Positions 1 through 12,830 of a stretch of 64,000 nt of DNA are shown here, one piece after another; position 1 is the first letter of the stretch; every line of letters begins with the position of its first letter. Source of the DNA: Siderastrea siderea (taxonomy: Eukaryota; Cnidaria; Anthozoa; Scleractinia; Rhizangiidae); NCBI GenBank assembly GCA_964030785.1, contig OZ034979.1:7828883-7892882 (forward strand), read 5' to 3'. The position numbers and the translations under genes are program-made. The notes under the pieces were generated by a model, which had not been told where the DNA came from, ran no database searches, and was given only the letters and a program-made list of their open reading frames with translations.

Positions 1-1800
1 TGTTACAAGTGTAAGTATCCCACGGACGAATTCGCTTCTCCAATCATGGAGCTCATCACGACTTTTTAAGTATGAAAGCATTATACAAGCGAAAACAAGC
101 CTAACCATTACCGTGCCCAAAACGCGGAAAATCAGAGTTGTTATAATATAAAAGGTAAGAACCAATCAGTTCATTTTCCCCACATTTCAGGAAGAAATCA
201 CATGGCATTGTAACACGATTATCAACAGCAACACACACTGATGCCCTTAAATGTTGCTTAAGGCTGTCCACAACTTAAAAAGGGGCAGTATCATGGATGT
301 TTTTTTTCTTGTTTTTTGGATAAAAATTAGCTAAAATTGCATCTAAATACCTTGCTCAAACATGAACGTCTTTTAGACCAACGAGGAGACGACATCAAGC
401 GAATTTTTACCGTTTATTTCATCGAAGAACAAGTGAAGAATCTGAAAACGCCTACCCGACTTTTTCAAATTGGAATCAATTTCCATCTTGCCTTCCGTGG
501 CCTTACACGCTTATTAATGAGTTACTGTGTACGAGGATAGCCATTCTTAGGAAAACTGGACCATTGTTCTTAGCCATCCTTCGATGGATATTCGTCTTTT
601 GCCCTTTCAAACTGCTGCTAAAAATATACGACACTGTCTCTTTAAACCTTGATACGATGGGAGAAGGTCAATTAATATTCTGGGTGTCTTTGCAGACTGA
701 GCTGACTTACCAGGGATATAACAGTCGGCTTACCTCGATATACAGTGTGTCTGTTAGGATCTCCACTCGTGAAATAAGTCGTATGTTTTTCCTTTTTGGA
801 CTGAAGTCAAAGTTGTGTCTTTGTTCGTTTTGCAACTGTTCCTTCACGTATTTTAGATGAACGATTCGACCAAGAACTCGATAAGAACCTGGAAATAGTA
901 AAAAAATATTTAATCTCTTAAGAGAAAAAGTTTGATGTGATTTTCAAACTCGTAACGTTGGGTAGTGATCTTCTGTTTGCTTTACAAATTAATCGGGACT
1001 AATGAAAGTAAGAATAAAAAATATGTTACCTTTGGGTACAACCCGCAATCCCGCTCCAGTCAGAGTATTTAAGACTTACAATACTCAATACCCCATGCTT
1101 TAGTGTTACAGGAGTGGTCCAAGATCATGATACTATAAATTAAAATTCCTGTTGTAACCTCCTTCACCTATAAGCCGATCTTCCCGCTAACATAAAAGAG
1201 TGGTGCTAGACGCCCGCAGCCCGGCACGGATCTTTCAAGACTAATATAAATGTCCGGCAGTCCGAAATTTTCAAAGGGTTGCGAAGGAAAGGATAATTTA
1301 AACGTTCTGGAAGTATTTGATATTTGTTTAAAATTGCCAAAGCCAAAAGGCCAAAATACTTTTCTGAATCGCATGGCAATTCTAAGCAAATATTGAATAC
1401 TTTCAGAGCGTTTAAATAAGCCTTCCGTCAAACTCCTTTGAAAATTTCGAACTGCCAAGTATTAAGATTTGAAAGATCCGAGCCCGGCTGCCGGGCATCT
1501 AGACACTGCCAACACAAATACTATTCTTATTCCGTTTGTAAGAAGCCTCCCGGCTAGAAGCCCTCTTCCCGCCTTTAGTTCTATTAAATATATGCCTACG
1601 TGCATTTTGCCGCACAAAAAAGCAAATTCGAACAAAAACGCTACACTTTTAAATCGCAAAAATAGGTCCGCAACCGTTTTCTTTTTTTTTTTTTCGGGGG
1701 GCGGGGGGCATAGAATAAACACATCACCAGGTAAATGTGCCTTTAGACGGTTCAATGCGGTGCAACTTTGCCGCACGCGATGTGTTTCGACAAGCCAATG
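1..1800. other. No recognised gene; inverted repeat and low-complexity sequence
   Basis: This should be intron of the minus-strand paralogue whose first two exons lie at 1945-4060. I found no exon resembling exon 3 of the plus-strand paralogue here. The sequence holds an inverted repeat (arms about 1202-1242 and 1464-1505, around a GATCTTTCAAG / TTGAAAGATC core) and a T-run followed by G-runs near 1680-1710. The open frames overlapping this part are short and unlike any family I know. Confidence 0.4.
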
Positions 1801-1860
1801 ACATACATACATACACCTTTATTTATTGACAGGTATCCTTTCGTATATCAAACCTACAAC
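1801..1860 (-). repeat. 3' end of a LINE-like element with ACAT microsatellite
   Basis: Read on the minus strand this is a short AT-rich 3' end with AATAAA-type sequence running into (ATGT)n. That is how CR1/L2-type LINEs end. No coding part is visible. Confidence 0.3.
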
Positions 1861-1944
1861 TTGCTTAGGACTGTTGTGTCAATCGAAGGAAAAGTCGTAA
1901 GTAGAAGTCGTGCCGTCTAAATCGGCCCTTACAGATCCCCTTAC

Positions 1945-4060
1945 CAAGTCCTATTTCCATAAGCGAGGGAGTCTGGATCCAACTCATTGGTGGAATATTA
2001 GGCTCTTTTGAGGCTCCATCACCGAGCGTGGTCTGGGCACATCCATCAGCGAGGCTCACAGTACTTGATGCTTCGTAAAATAACAAAAGAAAGGCTGAAA
2101 ATAAGTTAACTGTTCTTCCACAAATTCTAGTGAAATTCACCTCCCGAAACGTTTGAGGGGTTTTCAATTGAGTGTCGTAAAATCAAAACAAAAGCAATAA
2201 CTCTGATCAATCACAACGGGAACAAACAACACAATGAACTAATCAGAACTCGATGCAAATACACGCAACCGGTACCAGCCCGGAAAAACTCGTGAGGGGT
2301 AGTTACGACTGGTTTTAGCTTTACTTTTGATTGGTCGAGAAAATGGCGCGAAATTTTTTAACCAATCACAGAGCAAAGACAGAGCGAAGTAAAGCAAAAA
2401 TAAAGCAAACGCTAATTACCTTCTACACTCAATTGAAACTGATGGGTAGAAACGGTTATTAAAACATTGTTTTCTTAGAAACATTAAAAATCATGACTTT
2501 CATGTGCAAAAAATGAGAAAAAGTTAAGACAGGTAAGAAGAAGAAGGCAATCGTGGACACATATCCATTGTGGTAATGAATGAGATGCACTGCTGTTCAA
2601 AACCAAGTATTCCCGCAACTTCGGATTCTTGTTTTGTATAATATACCATTTAAGGGAGACAAATCCTGTCTAAAAGAAAATCATTAAGACTTAGCTTAAA
2701 AAGGAAAATACGTAGAAATCAAGGAGAAAATTACCATATAAATTCTACAATAGAGTTTCTAACTGTCGAAATATTCCTACTGTCTAAGGGCATCCCATTC
2801 CATCCTTTAATAAAGAATGAAAACAATGGAACTGACCCTTATAATAAGAAGAGACTACGGCATGGGGCATGGCATTTTCACGTTTCTTAAATAAAAAATG
2901 TGTTGAAATTCAAATTGAATACCTTTTCTCGTTCGCTAAACATCAAGAAAACCAACCGTAATCAGCTTCTCTCGTTTTTTCCAAGAACAAGAGAGAACTT
3001 TGAAAACATAAGCCAATTTTTTTTTTCGAGTTCCTAGCCATTGCCATCATAGCCACCCGCAGCCAAACACGCTTCATTCTTGTGACACAGTAAACGTTAT
3101 GTTAAGGTTCCTTTCTTTGTCTTGAGAGTAATCCAAAAAAATAGGTGGCAGCGCCCGTTTAAGTCACTGGAATGACACATACAGTAGTTATGGAAGGAAG
3201 AAGCAGAAGAGACCAGACTAAACGCGCCTTACATTTACTACGCTTCTAAATAAGCGCCCCATTTTGAAACAGTTCAAAAAGAATAACAGGAGCGAAAATC
3301 ATTAAATTAGGTTGCGCGCTGCTTAAAATAGTAATCCTAAGGTAAATGTTTTGAAAATCGATTAATTTTCATTATTCTTTCGATACTTAGCACAAAATAA
3401 ACATTAATTTCTGATAATAACTTTTTCCACTGTTTTATGGTTCTAAAGTGGTGCATTTTGAAGTTTTACACTAACTTATAACATGTTTCAAGAAAAAGAT
3501 TACTTTAACTAGACAAAATACACCATATTTGGCTTAACACAAATAAAAACATTAACCAACACCAAGTAGATATTAATTTTTAGAGAATATTTCGTCATTT
3601 TTTCACGGTTTTATGGGTTGAAGTTGGTGTAGGTTGAAGATTACTAACGGGTAATGTCTCAAAGAAAATATTTCCTCCCAAAACATTGGGGTTTTTTTCC
3701 AATGAGTGTCTGTTATTCGAGAAAATACGACATTCGAGGTGCATTTTAGGAGGATTGGCATCAAACAATAAATTTAAGGTGTGATGGTTAAAATTGGCCT
3801 TGTCGGTTGAAGGTTTATACTCTGTCAGCAGTTGACATTAAAAAAAAAAAAAAAAAAACCATTTACCGACACATGGTTAATTAAAATATAGCTTTTTGAT
3901 CCTTGACGGTTAAAGAACCATCTAACAGTTGACCTTCAACTCATTGATACCCTCTATATACATACGGTCACATATACAAAAAAAGAAGCATACCTTCAGT
4001 CGAAAAGTGAGACGAAACAATAGCAAGAATAACGATCAAAATACCCTGCCAGCTGTCCAT
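1945..4060 (-). CDS. 5' exons of a secreted protein, paralogue of the gene at 13558-32814 (partial)
   Basis: Coding exon 1 is 4060-3994. It starts with ATG and encodes a 22-residue hydrophobic signal peptide beginning MDSWQGILIVILAIVSSHFS, and it ends in phase 1 before a GTATGC donor. Exon 2 is 2070-1945 (or starts about 2094 if the upstream AG is used; both keep frame) and ends in phase 1 at GTAAGG. It encodes a segment with DGCAQ and then IPPMSWIQTPSLME. The plus-strand gene has the same order: signal peptide exon ending in phase 1, then an exon with NGCAS and IPAMSWIQTPSIVE ending in phase 1. The two genes are therefore head-to-head paralogues about 9.5 kb apart. Later exons lie beyond the left edge. 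Function unknown; secretion is inferred from the signal peptide. Confidence 0.72.
2162..2437. mobile_element. MITE with CAATTGAGTGT inverted ends, copy 1
   Basis: The ends are TTTTCAATTGAGTGT and, inverted, ACACTCAATTGAAA. The interior has two ATTGGT/ACCAAT-type blocks and GCGCGAAA-like sequence. Similar copies lie at 43602-43855 and 44632-44883, and a fragment at about 19380-19500. No coding capacity. It sits in intron 1 of the minus-strand gene, about 70-90 bp upstream of exon 2. Confidence 0.6.
2438..3990. other. Intron 1 of the minus-strand paralogue; nothing specific
   Basis: AT-rich sequence with short open frames only. There is a poly(A) run at 3840-3858 and several TGACGGTT/GGTTGAAGG-like short repeats around it. 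I see no exon, RNA gene or clear element. Confidence 0.35.
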
Positions 4061-5764
4061 GTCTACGACTGACAGACAAACTGACAAGCTTTGACGATAG
4101 CTTCGAAACTTAATCTATCTGACGTCCTTGTCAATGATCTAATGATTTTAAGAAGAAAGAGCTCATAGCAGCTGAACAAGTGTATTTACACAAAACCTGT
4201 TGCAGTACAGTGAGCCACCGGGGTCATGCAGAGCAGAAAAGAGAGACAACGGGCCATGAATCAACTACAGAGCAGAATTTAAAATCTGCCGGCATAAGAT
4301 GCCAAGGTTCTAAATTTTTGTGCCATGAAAATTCGTGGCATAATATTGTCTATCGATTACTTAATGTTCCATAGTTATCTCTAAGAATCATGAAGCCGTA
4401 CGTAGAATACTGAGGTAAAAGTGTAAGGTAAAACTTGTGAACGCAATTTCAATTCATTTCAATTTAAGTTGAAGGCAATGATACACAGTTCAGTGAACAG
4501 TTACAAATATTGCGACCGCTGTTCAACAAATTTTGAATGGTGTATCATGTTACGTTGAATGTTGAAAGCAGGCCATTAATCACGTTGAAAAATAAAATAA
4601 AATCAAAAGCTAAACGACTGATGTTAGAAACACATCATTTTAAAACTTAAAATCTGGCGTGAGCCGAAGAAAACGATTGGTTCTGAAGGCCAAGTTGAAC
4701 AACACATGTCATACCCTTCTTTTTTGTACCATCGTATCATTACCCATGCATGATGCTTTGGCCTGGAACTCAGGCCTTGTTGTTCTCGTGCCGACAAACT
4801 ACTTATCTGAGCTTTATTTGCAAGCTCAATCGGTAGAAATAGCACTTTTCATCTTCTGGGGTCATGAATGGTTTTGAGTTAGAGATGTCCACTGTTTCCC
4901 TTGTTAAGTGTTGTGGGACTCAGATCTATGTGTTGTGGAATATCAGGTCTTTGGTTCCTTTGGATTAATGGCCTGACCATAATGATTAAAACAACGACGT
5001 CAAAACTTTAATTTGGTAGCCTGTGAGAAAACGAAACGGATCAAATTCCCCTATTAAAAAATGATAAGGCCCAGTTACATGGCAATGAATTTACAAGCGG
5101 TTGATAAGGCGACGTGGAGGAGAGGACAATGTTTAAATCGATCGTTATATGCTGTATGTATACATCGTAGCAAGATACGGTTTCGTTTTGCGGGTAATCA
5201 ATGCAGCAGACTAGCCTTTACAGGCCAGGTAACCTTTTTTGTTCCTACGCAGAACCTCAAGTAAACATGTGGTCACCATTTTGACTTAAAAGGCTGGCAA
5301 TGAAATGTTTGTTGCAGTGAAGATGACAGACTAGTTGTTACAGACGTGATTGGAATTAGATGAAGGAATCTAAGGTTGTGTTGATTAAATAAAGGAGGAT
5401 CATGAAACGTTCGTAGCCTGTATTTCTGATCTCAAGATGGTGTAGAGAGCGCCCGAAATGTAACCAGTACTTTTACCGGGAATGCTCGGTAACTGTCAAC
5501 CGTAAAATGGCTTAACCATCTCTGCATGAGCCCAAATAGTGGCAATCATCTTATTTCTTCTCAGTTACAAAATCATTACTTGATTGAACGTACAGGTCAT
5601 TAGGATAACGGACATGTTCACCGAAGATTAAATGTCTTGATGTTTAATCCAATTTTCCTTACTAATACCATGAGAAATATATTGAGAACACTGAGGAGAA
5701 CATACCCTGAGGAGAACATACCCTCTCCCGCTCGAACACGCGCGATTTTTATTGGTAGTAGTTG
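4061..5764. other. Intergenic, upstream of the minus-strand gene; nothing specific
   Basis: This contains the presumed promoter side of the minus-strand paralogue. I see no convincing TATA box or conserved block. A 17-bp direct duplication (CTGAGGAGAACATACCC) occurs at about 5690-5722. Confidence 0.3.
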
Positions 5765-6185
5765 TGACAGGCTGGCAGATTTTGTTTCTTTTCGTGTTAT
5801 TAATTTGGCCTCGACCCCTGTTTACTGAATATTTATACACGCTACACTTGTGTCCTCTCGTGCGTTTATAATGTTTTCTCGTAATAAAAAATATATTCGT
5901 CTTCTGAGCTTGTTTCTCGTTATTTTTCGGCCCCAGTGTAATGCCATCGTGGGCGTTAACATGTATGCAATCCGTAATCAAAAATGCTAAAACGTCAGTC
6001 AGTATTTAAAGAATAATGGATAAGAGTCTCCAGGAGGAAGCTCAGAAGACGAAAATTTTTTATTATTACGAGAAGGAATTATAAATGCACGAGAGGACAG
6101 AAGAGCAGCGTGTATAAATATTCATTGGACGTGAATAACCGAGAAATAGACCAGGAAAAACAAAATAAAACTGTTGCTCGTTGAA
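5765..6185. mobile_element. Long inverted repeat, MITE-like
   Basis: Two arms of about 145 bp (5765-5910 and 6039-6185) are imperfect reverse complements. They share GAATATTTATACACGCT, TGTCCTCTCGTGC, TTTATAAT and CGTCTTCTGAGCT, around a spacer of about 130 bp. There is no coding capacity. The shape fits a foldback MITE. Confidence 0.65.
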
Positions 6186-6932
6186 AGTTAATAACGACTG
6201 AAACTTGACCAAGATTCAGCCTTCTTATCTAATAACAGAAATGTTTATTCAGCCTAAAACTTGCTGGAACATCAAAAAGAATTATTATTCTAACGGCAAT
6301 CAATTTAAGAGAAAAATCTGTAAGGGCAGTTTAAAAATATTTCTATTTATGCAAATTACGATCTTTTTGACTGATCTGTGCTGCATTTTAGCAGTTTTTA
6401 AATATAAATATCTTAAAATCGCAGCCACCTAGGAAGCTCAATGTACATTAAGAATGTTTTGATATCATAAAAGATCTTTCAACTGAAAAGAGAAAGTGAT
6501 AAGTTTTATCTTTCTTGAAATATTGGAGAAAATTGCAGAAATGACCAAAATCAGCCCGCAAAAATGAACCACGGTTTACTTGAAAACGCTCTTACAGATT
6601 TTTCTCTAATTTCGCATACACGTTATGTAGGTTGAGTAGTTCAAATAGTTCAAGTTTCGTCATAAAGTGTCTGACTAGTTTTCGAAATATTCGACATTAT
6701 TTAAAATGAGGGGTTGTCCATTACCGTTGCTATGGTGACAGCTGTTGCTAGGAGACCAGTGAGAAAATAAACTTTGATTATATGTTTTTAAGGTGGTGTA
6801 GTATCAAGGAAATCGAAGTTTATCTTCTATGCGAAATTTTGACTTCAAAAGATACACTCCAAGGCCAAAAAAACTGTTGCGAGCCTCCTTAAGTGAACTC
6901 TCGTGAATTCAAAACTAAAGCCATATTCTTAA

Positions 6933-9050
6933 AGTGCCACTGAGACCAGAATTTTAGTATTCCATATTTTTGCATTTTCGAAAATGGTCTGTGGTTGCTA
7001 GTCGCCATGCCCAATTTCAACCCATTACGATGACTGGAAGTCGCTTTTTTTGGACGGTTTTTGTCGAGATTTTAGGGCCGCCATTACTGGCCCTTGTTCC
7101 GGAAGCTGGCTTGCGAATTAGCGGAAGTGACGTTAGAGGCTCACCTCAAACCTAGTACCTTCATACGGTTACTTGCCGCGGGAAATTTAACTGTCGTCGA
7201 GGGAAGATTTCCTGCCAACTGTTTGCTGTACGGCCTTGAAATTTTCGTTGCTGCAGCAGTTATAAAAAGTATTACTTGTATTGTACAATTCTACAACAAT
7301 AAATCCAACCACCGAACTGGTATTTCGCTTCATCAAAGCCTTGAGAGCTGACCCGCAATGGAAAAATGGAAAATGTTCGTTCTCACACGCAGTGCAAATT
7401 TCAACGCGAGAGGTATTTTTGTCGGCTGTTCTGCATCCACCATTGTGCAAAACTTATTTTCTTTTAACGTATTTTAAAATTTATTTGCTGGTGGAAAACC
7501 CTTTCAGGTCTGCCGTCTGCTAGCGCGAAGATCTTCGGCGTAGTCCTCATAAAATGCATCCTGGGCGAATGCAGGACCGCCGCGATTAAGCCAATAGTTT
7601 TTATTGTTTAGCTTTTTTCTTTTTTTTTAATCCCGCGTGTGTTAATTTCAAAGCAGTAATCGGTTAGAAGCATGGTCATTTATTTTATAGCATACCAACC
7701 TGAATGTCGAGAAATTTTTCTCCTTATTCCCTGTCGGTGAAGAGTCGATTGACATTATTGTTCGAAATATATGAAGGCTTCAACAGGTCGGCTCTTCTTG
7801 CGTGGAAATTTAAGTTGGGAAAAAATATCACACGCCACTATTTGTCTAAAGGGTTTTACAATGTTATCTCTTTTAAGTATCATGCAATCTTAGTAAATAA
7901 ACTTTCAAGAAAAATGATTAGATATCAAGTTATTATTTTTACGCAATGAATAAAGCAAGTGAACGCTTCGTTTCCTCGGCGGTCAGCATGTTGTTGTTAA
8001 GCAGCAGAGAATTTTCCTTGTGGCTTTGATTTGCACTACAAATATTTAGATTCCGGTCACAAAAGGCCTCCAGTTCTTAAAAAGAAGGTCTTGGCTTATT
8101 TCACTTTTTTCGGCTCAAGTTAAGAATTCTACAAAAAACTGTTCAAAATATTTAGAAACGCCAAGCACTTGTGTTTCAATGCATTAAGCGACCACTGTGC
8201 TATGGTGGACACGATAAGCTTCATCGGCTGACTGCCAGATGACTACAACATAACGGCTCTTCAACAAAGTTTCCCATACTATGCTAGAATGGCCAAAAAT
8301 CTCAATGCTTTACAATATATAATGAATATATACAACAGCAGACAAAATATAGCTTCTTTTATTTCTCCAACGAAGCGAACAATAAAATCAATCGACCGAT
8401 GCTTGAGAATTGGCGAGGATCAAATTCTAGAGTTTTTATAGGTGTTCTGTCTAAATTTCCAAAGCTTAAAACATTAGTTTTTCGAATAGCAGGACAGCGA
8501 TTTATCCGCTGGATAAAAGTTATCCGCTCTTTGAGCAACTTGTGCCTGAACTGTAATCACTGTATAAGCATTATTTCTTTCATATTTTGAACTCCCGCCA
8601 ATAAGGCGAGAAAAAACAACTTTGAACAGTTTGTTTACAAGCTTATAAGCTGAAATCTCCTGACATCAGTTCTTACATCGTACGTTAAGAAAAATTCTTC
8701 ATTTGCCGAATGAAATGAATCCTCTGATGCTTCGGAAGCTAAAGACTGTTCCGAATCATAGAAAAACTCTTCGGAGGTTTCGCAGTCGACGGTAGGCATC
8801 TTGAGTCAAAATACAAGGAAACGCGACTGAGGTGAGCCTCTGACGTCACAAGCTATTAAATTGCGCAATCACCCAGGAACACGCGCGTACGTTTTCAGTA
8901 ATGGCGGACACATTTTACGCAACTTTGAAGCTAAAAAATATTAGGATGGACGGTTTCTTGTTCATTTTTCTGGGTAAATATAGACAGAACGCGATATTCT
9001 GCGACAGAATTTGGCTGAAATAAACCTACGAATTTTCGTCTCAGTGGCAC
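6933..9050. mobile_element. Non-autonomous DNA transposon, TTAA-flanked, about 2.1 kb
   Basis: It begins AGTGCCACTGAGAC after TTAA (6929-6932) and ends with the exact reverse complement GTCTCAGTGGCAC followed by TTAA (9051-9054). Further in, both ends carry the same subterminal blocks in inverted order: CCGCCATTACT and a TGACGT-to-GAGGCTCACCTCA block (left about 7075-7150, right about 8825-8910). No open frame resembles a transposase. TTAA target sites are known for piggyBac and Kolobok elements; the end sequence is not piggyBac-like, so Kolobok-type is an inference. Confidence 0.65.
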
Positions 9051-9119
9051 TTAAAAGCTTGGTTTTAATTACAATCGATATCGAAAAGCGGAAACAAAGA
9101 ACATTTTTGGGGTCCGCGG

Positions 9120-11330
9120 GTTGAGTCCCGGCCTAATGAGTTCATGTGTTTGTATCAGCTGATAAAACACTGTTGGAGAAGCAATGGGTTCAAAATTCAG
9201 TGAGGAATCACTTTGACGGTTGTGAAAAATACTTGCTACTGGTGACTATTTTTCGTGAAAATCTAATTTCGTATTTTGCCCTTTAGACAAGATTTGAACG
9301 ATTTTGAATACATGTGATTTTCGTCATTATGATTTTTCATTCAGAACAGATACTACATACGCTGAATAATTTGTTGCTAAAATTTTAACCTCACCGTAAC
9401 ACTCCTACACTCCTTTCGAAACTTTTTGAGTAAAAAGCAGACTTTTCAGGGAAATTGAATGTTCTTTGGTAAAACTCTTAACGTTTCCAGTATTCATATA
9501 CCCCCTAGTGATAGTCAAAATACACCACTTGTAAACCAGAAAACAATGAGAAAACAATGAACAAAGGAGATAACTCTTGCCAATCCTTATAGTGTCAAGA
9601 TCAGTGAGATACGAAGTGTATTTTATGAGGAAAAGAAGGCCCTGGTGATGTTCAAAAATTTTCATGTTCATTTTACAGTTTTTTTGTGTCTACAAGCGCA
9701 GAAGATTTGCAAGATAGATTGCGTCATCCGTCAATAAATAGAGTAGAAAATTCAGTTGCAACCTTCAAGGAAAATACTTAACTGTTTGATATATCACAAG
9801 TTTTAGTGATTGGGGTTAAGTCTACAATGAGTTAGTGAAAACCTTGGGTTACTGGCGTTCGGGTTGTCAGCAAGATACTATTTTTTCAGATTATTCACTT
9901 GAAATTATTGTTTTAGCAGTCCAGTCAAGCAGAAAGACTTCTCGCTTAACTGAACACGCCGGACGTCCCGGGCCGAAGCCCTAGACGGGCCAAGGTTATT
10001 TGTCATTTGAATTGCCTGTCGCTTTCGGCTCGTAATACTACTTTTTTAGTATATTTTTTATGATAGATAGAAACAACACAACCACGCTGTTGGGTACCAA
10101 TTTCTCTGATGCGATTTGACCTTGCTCGCATCTGGAAGCCATGGACACAATACACATTTTTTAACTATTCCAAGTTATCACGGTTGGATTGTTTTGTCTG
10201 CAGTCATGCGTTTTTTCAATACCTTTCACAGTGGGCTATTTGATTACCGTTTTTATCTTGTTTTCTGATTGGCTAATTTAAAAATTGGCCTTCAAATTTC
10301 TGCTGGGTGCCCTTGGTACGTGTGGTCGCACTGCAACATGACTAAAACTCAGTCCCCAAAACTCGTGGAACACAAAAATCAACTTGAGCGAACTGTCATA
10401 AAGTAAATTTTTTTTACATTCAAACCATACTTTAAAGCTTTCTTCATAACTGATCATGACATCGCAAAAAGACACAATGATCAATGTTTGTTTTCAATTT
10501 CCACATTTCCCACCCTAGTGCGGTTCGCGTGTGTGATTGTATCAGCCCATAAAGCACTTGGCGTCAAAGTGCAGAGAGGACTCATTTTGTCGGTCGAAAA
10601 AGACAAAAGCTTGAATGGTTACTGTTTTTCCTGAAAACCAACCAAAGGGTTTTTCCTTCTGAAGCAATTACTAAATTAAAACACTTGGACAAGTTTTCAG
10701 CTATTTTTAATTATTTTCCGCGTCGTAATTTTTCATTCATTGCAGATCTATCCCTAAAAGACGCTGAACAATTTCTCGCTGAAAATGCTAACTATACTCT
10801 GTTTTCGCAAGGGCTGATTTTTGGAAAAAATAAATTTTCTATGTAAAACTAAACTTTTGTTCATACATCCCATGACAATCTTCGAAATACACCACTTGAA
10901 GACCAAAAAACCGCAAAAAGGAAATGCATGGTGATGTTCAAAATTTACAATTTTTGTGTGTCTTCAAACACAATGTCTTTCTGATACATAGAGCAGAGTC
11001 CTTAAAATTCTTGTCTCAGTAATCCAGTCAAGCAGATCAAAGCTTCCCGTTTGAGAACGCGCTGGACGTCCCGGGCCGAAGACCAAACGGGCCATGTTTA
11101 TTAATTTTTTGAATGGTCCATCGCTTTCAACGCGTAATACCACTTCTTTCTCAAATATATAATCCAAGATCGGAGCCACATCAGTACGCCCATGGGTACC
11201 AATTTTTCTGATGCGATTTTATTTCGCCCGTATCTGAAAGTCAGGAGGCAAAAAACGTTTTAGAAATATTTAGTTATCAAGGTTGCATTGTCACGAGCTC
11301 TTTTATTACTTTCACAGTGGGTGGGGTTAC
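9120..11330. repeat. Diverged tandem duplication, two units
   Basis: Unit 1 (about 9120-10250) and unit 2 (about 10520-11330) share landmarks in the same order: a TGTATCAGC block; CGCTGAA-AATTT; AATACACCACTTG; GGTGATGTTCAAAA; CCAGTCAAGCAGA; GGACGTCCCGGGCCGAAG; CGTAATACCACTT; GGGTACCAATTT-TCTGATGCGATTT. Substitutions and indels are many, so the duplication is old. Read on the minus strand, both contain a VVLR-ESD peptide block; in unit 2 it lies in an open frame at 10964-11179, in unit 1 it is broken by stops. I cannot name the source element or gene. Confidence 0.55.
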
Positions 11331-11359
11331 GGGGCTGTTCGGGGACATATTTCACAGTT

Positions 11360-11500
11360 TCCCTGTGACCATAAGTCAAAATGAATCTCTTTACGGCGGC
11401 CAGTTTACCTTATGTCAACTCAGCTAAAACCAAATGAAAGTGTTTCACTCCCCACCGACGTAGCACCAACGTAGCACCAACATAGCACCATAGCTTCTAA
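11360..11500. repeat. Dispersed repeat copy (related to 37500-37620)
   Basis: The stretch AATCTCTTTACGGCGGCCAG then CTTATGTCAACTCAGCT matches the stretch near 37556-37600 in order and spacing. A short direct repeat GTAGCACCAAC follows at 11460-11490. Confidence 0.4.
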
Positions 11501-11759
11501 AGAAAATAACCCTTTAAAGAACACCGACCACGGTGTAGGAAGTAAAAGTAAACGATAAGTACATTTGAAAATGGAGAACAAATTAAGGATTTCACGCCAA
11601 TCAGCTCACAAACTAGCAGCTACTAGCGCTTTTAGAGGGCTTCTGTGGGTTGACCTATAGGCGTCAAGTAGCTAACCTATCAACCGATAATTAAATGAAA
11701 GATTTTTTACCTTTCAAAGTGAAATTATAACCACCAATAGCCAAATCCAATTTACGATC

Positions 11760-11925
11760 CAATTTAGTATATAAGTATTTAGTAGTAATTTAGAAATATA
11801 TTAGTTTATTAGTATTTAGTAATATTTAGTTAATACACGACCCCACAAGCATTGTGCTTTAACTTTCTATCGTGTTTAAATAAAGGTTATTCATTCATTC
11901 ATTCATTCATTCATTCATTCAAATG
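11760..11925 (+). mobile_element. LINE 3' end with (ATTC)n tail
   Basis: An AT-rich tract leads into GTGTTTAAATAAAGGTT and then about eight ATTC units (11890-11922). Short 3' UTRs ending in a tetranucleotide microsatellite are typical of 5'-truncated CR1/L2-like LINE copies. No reverse transcriptase sequence remains. Confidence 0.45.
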
Positions 11926-12689
11926 AAGGCATGGTTTTCATTTTATCCGTGAATGTGTTGCCTGAATTAGTCTATGGAACCAAACAGCGGAAATTTAAGC
12001 CTCGCCAAAAAACCAAAACCTTTTCTTTTAATCTTGTCAACCGTCAACCGTCAAAGTTATTACCCCATTAGACCCAACTCCCCGAGGTCCTATGCCACCA
12101 TCGCTGCACACCAGTAATTTTAAGTGCAAGAACGGGTACTGAGATTATTACATCCATCTTTACTGCTGAGCCAATTGTCGAGTCTTCTTATTATTCTGTT
12201 GCACTCACTAAACCTCATATTTATCAATTTATCAAATTACTTGCCAGCTGTGTGTACAAGTCTTAACTTCTTCCACAAGTAATTTCTTTTTGCCAGGAGC
12301 TCCAAAGCCTCATAGCTTTTAAGGTAACGATTATATTTCATATTTGTAAGATTTGTTTGTAATCGTCTTGATACATGTTTTTTTTTTCAAAATATTGCCA
12401 ACAAGAAAAGACACGTTTTATGCCGAGGATTTCGACGATAACTTCACTTGAGATTTACTAGGCCACACAATCCTTTTCGTAGGCATACCATTTTACCTCG
12501 TTTTTCTCTAATAATTCTCTGTAGCGAACACAAGTTTATCTTAACCACATCGTTTTGTTTTTGTACGCGTACCTCGTTATTTTAACGATTTGCCAATAAT
12601 TTCTTTAGCACGTACATTGTCACAGGCGATTTATGTACAAATAAATTAAAAGGGACTAATGCAATGCATGAGAAACATATTTATTCATC

Positions 12690-12830
12690 CAGTGACACAG
12701 GCGGCTAGGAAAAAATCCGAGTTCTCCCAACAGGAGTCGAACCTTGACCTTCTGGTTGCTAGTCCAGACGCTCCACTAATGAGCTACAGGAGACTCGTGG
12801 GAGCTAAGGCCAAAACTAGGTTCATGTGAC
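12690..12830 (-). mobile_element. tRNA-derived SINE, minus strand
   Basis: On the minus strand a box A-like TAGCTCATTAGTGGAG and a box B-like GGTTCGACTCC occur at tRNA spacing. The cloverleaf is imperfect and AT-rich sequence follows, so I call a SINE rather than a tRNA gene. Confidence 0.5.

Noticed and set aside
1469..1812. Overlapping open frames on both strands
   Set aside because: They run through homopolymer tracts and an inverted repeat and have no protein-like features.
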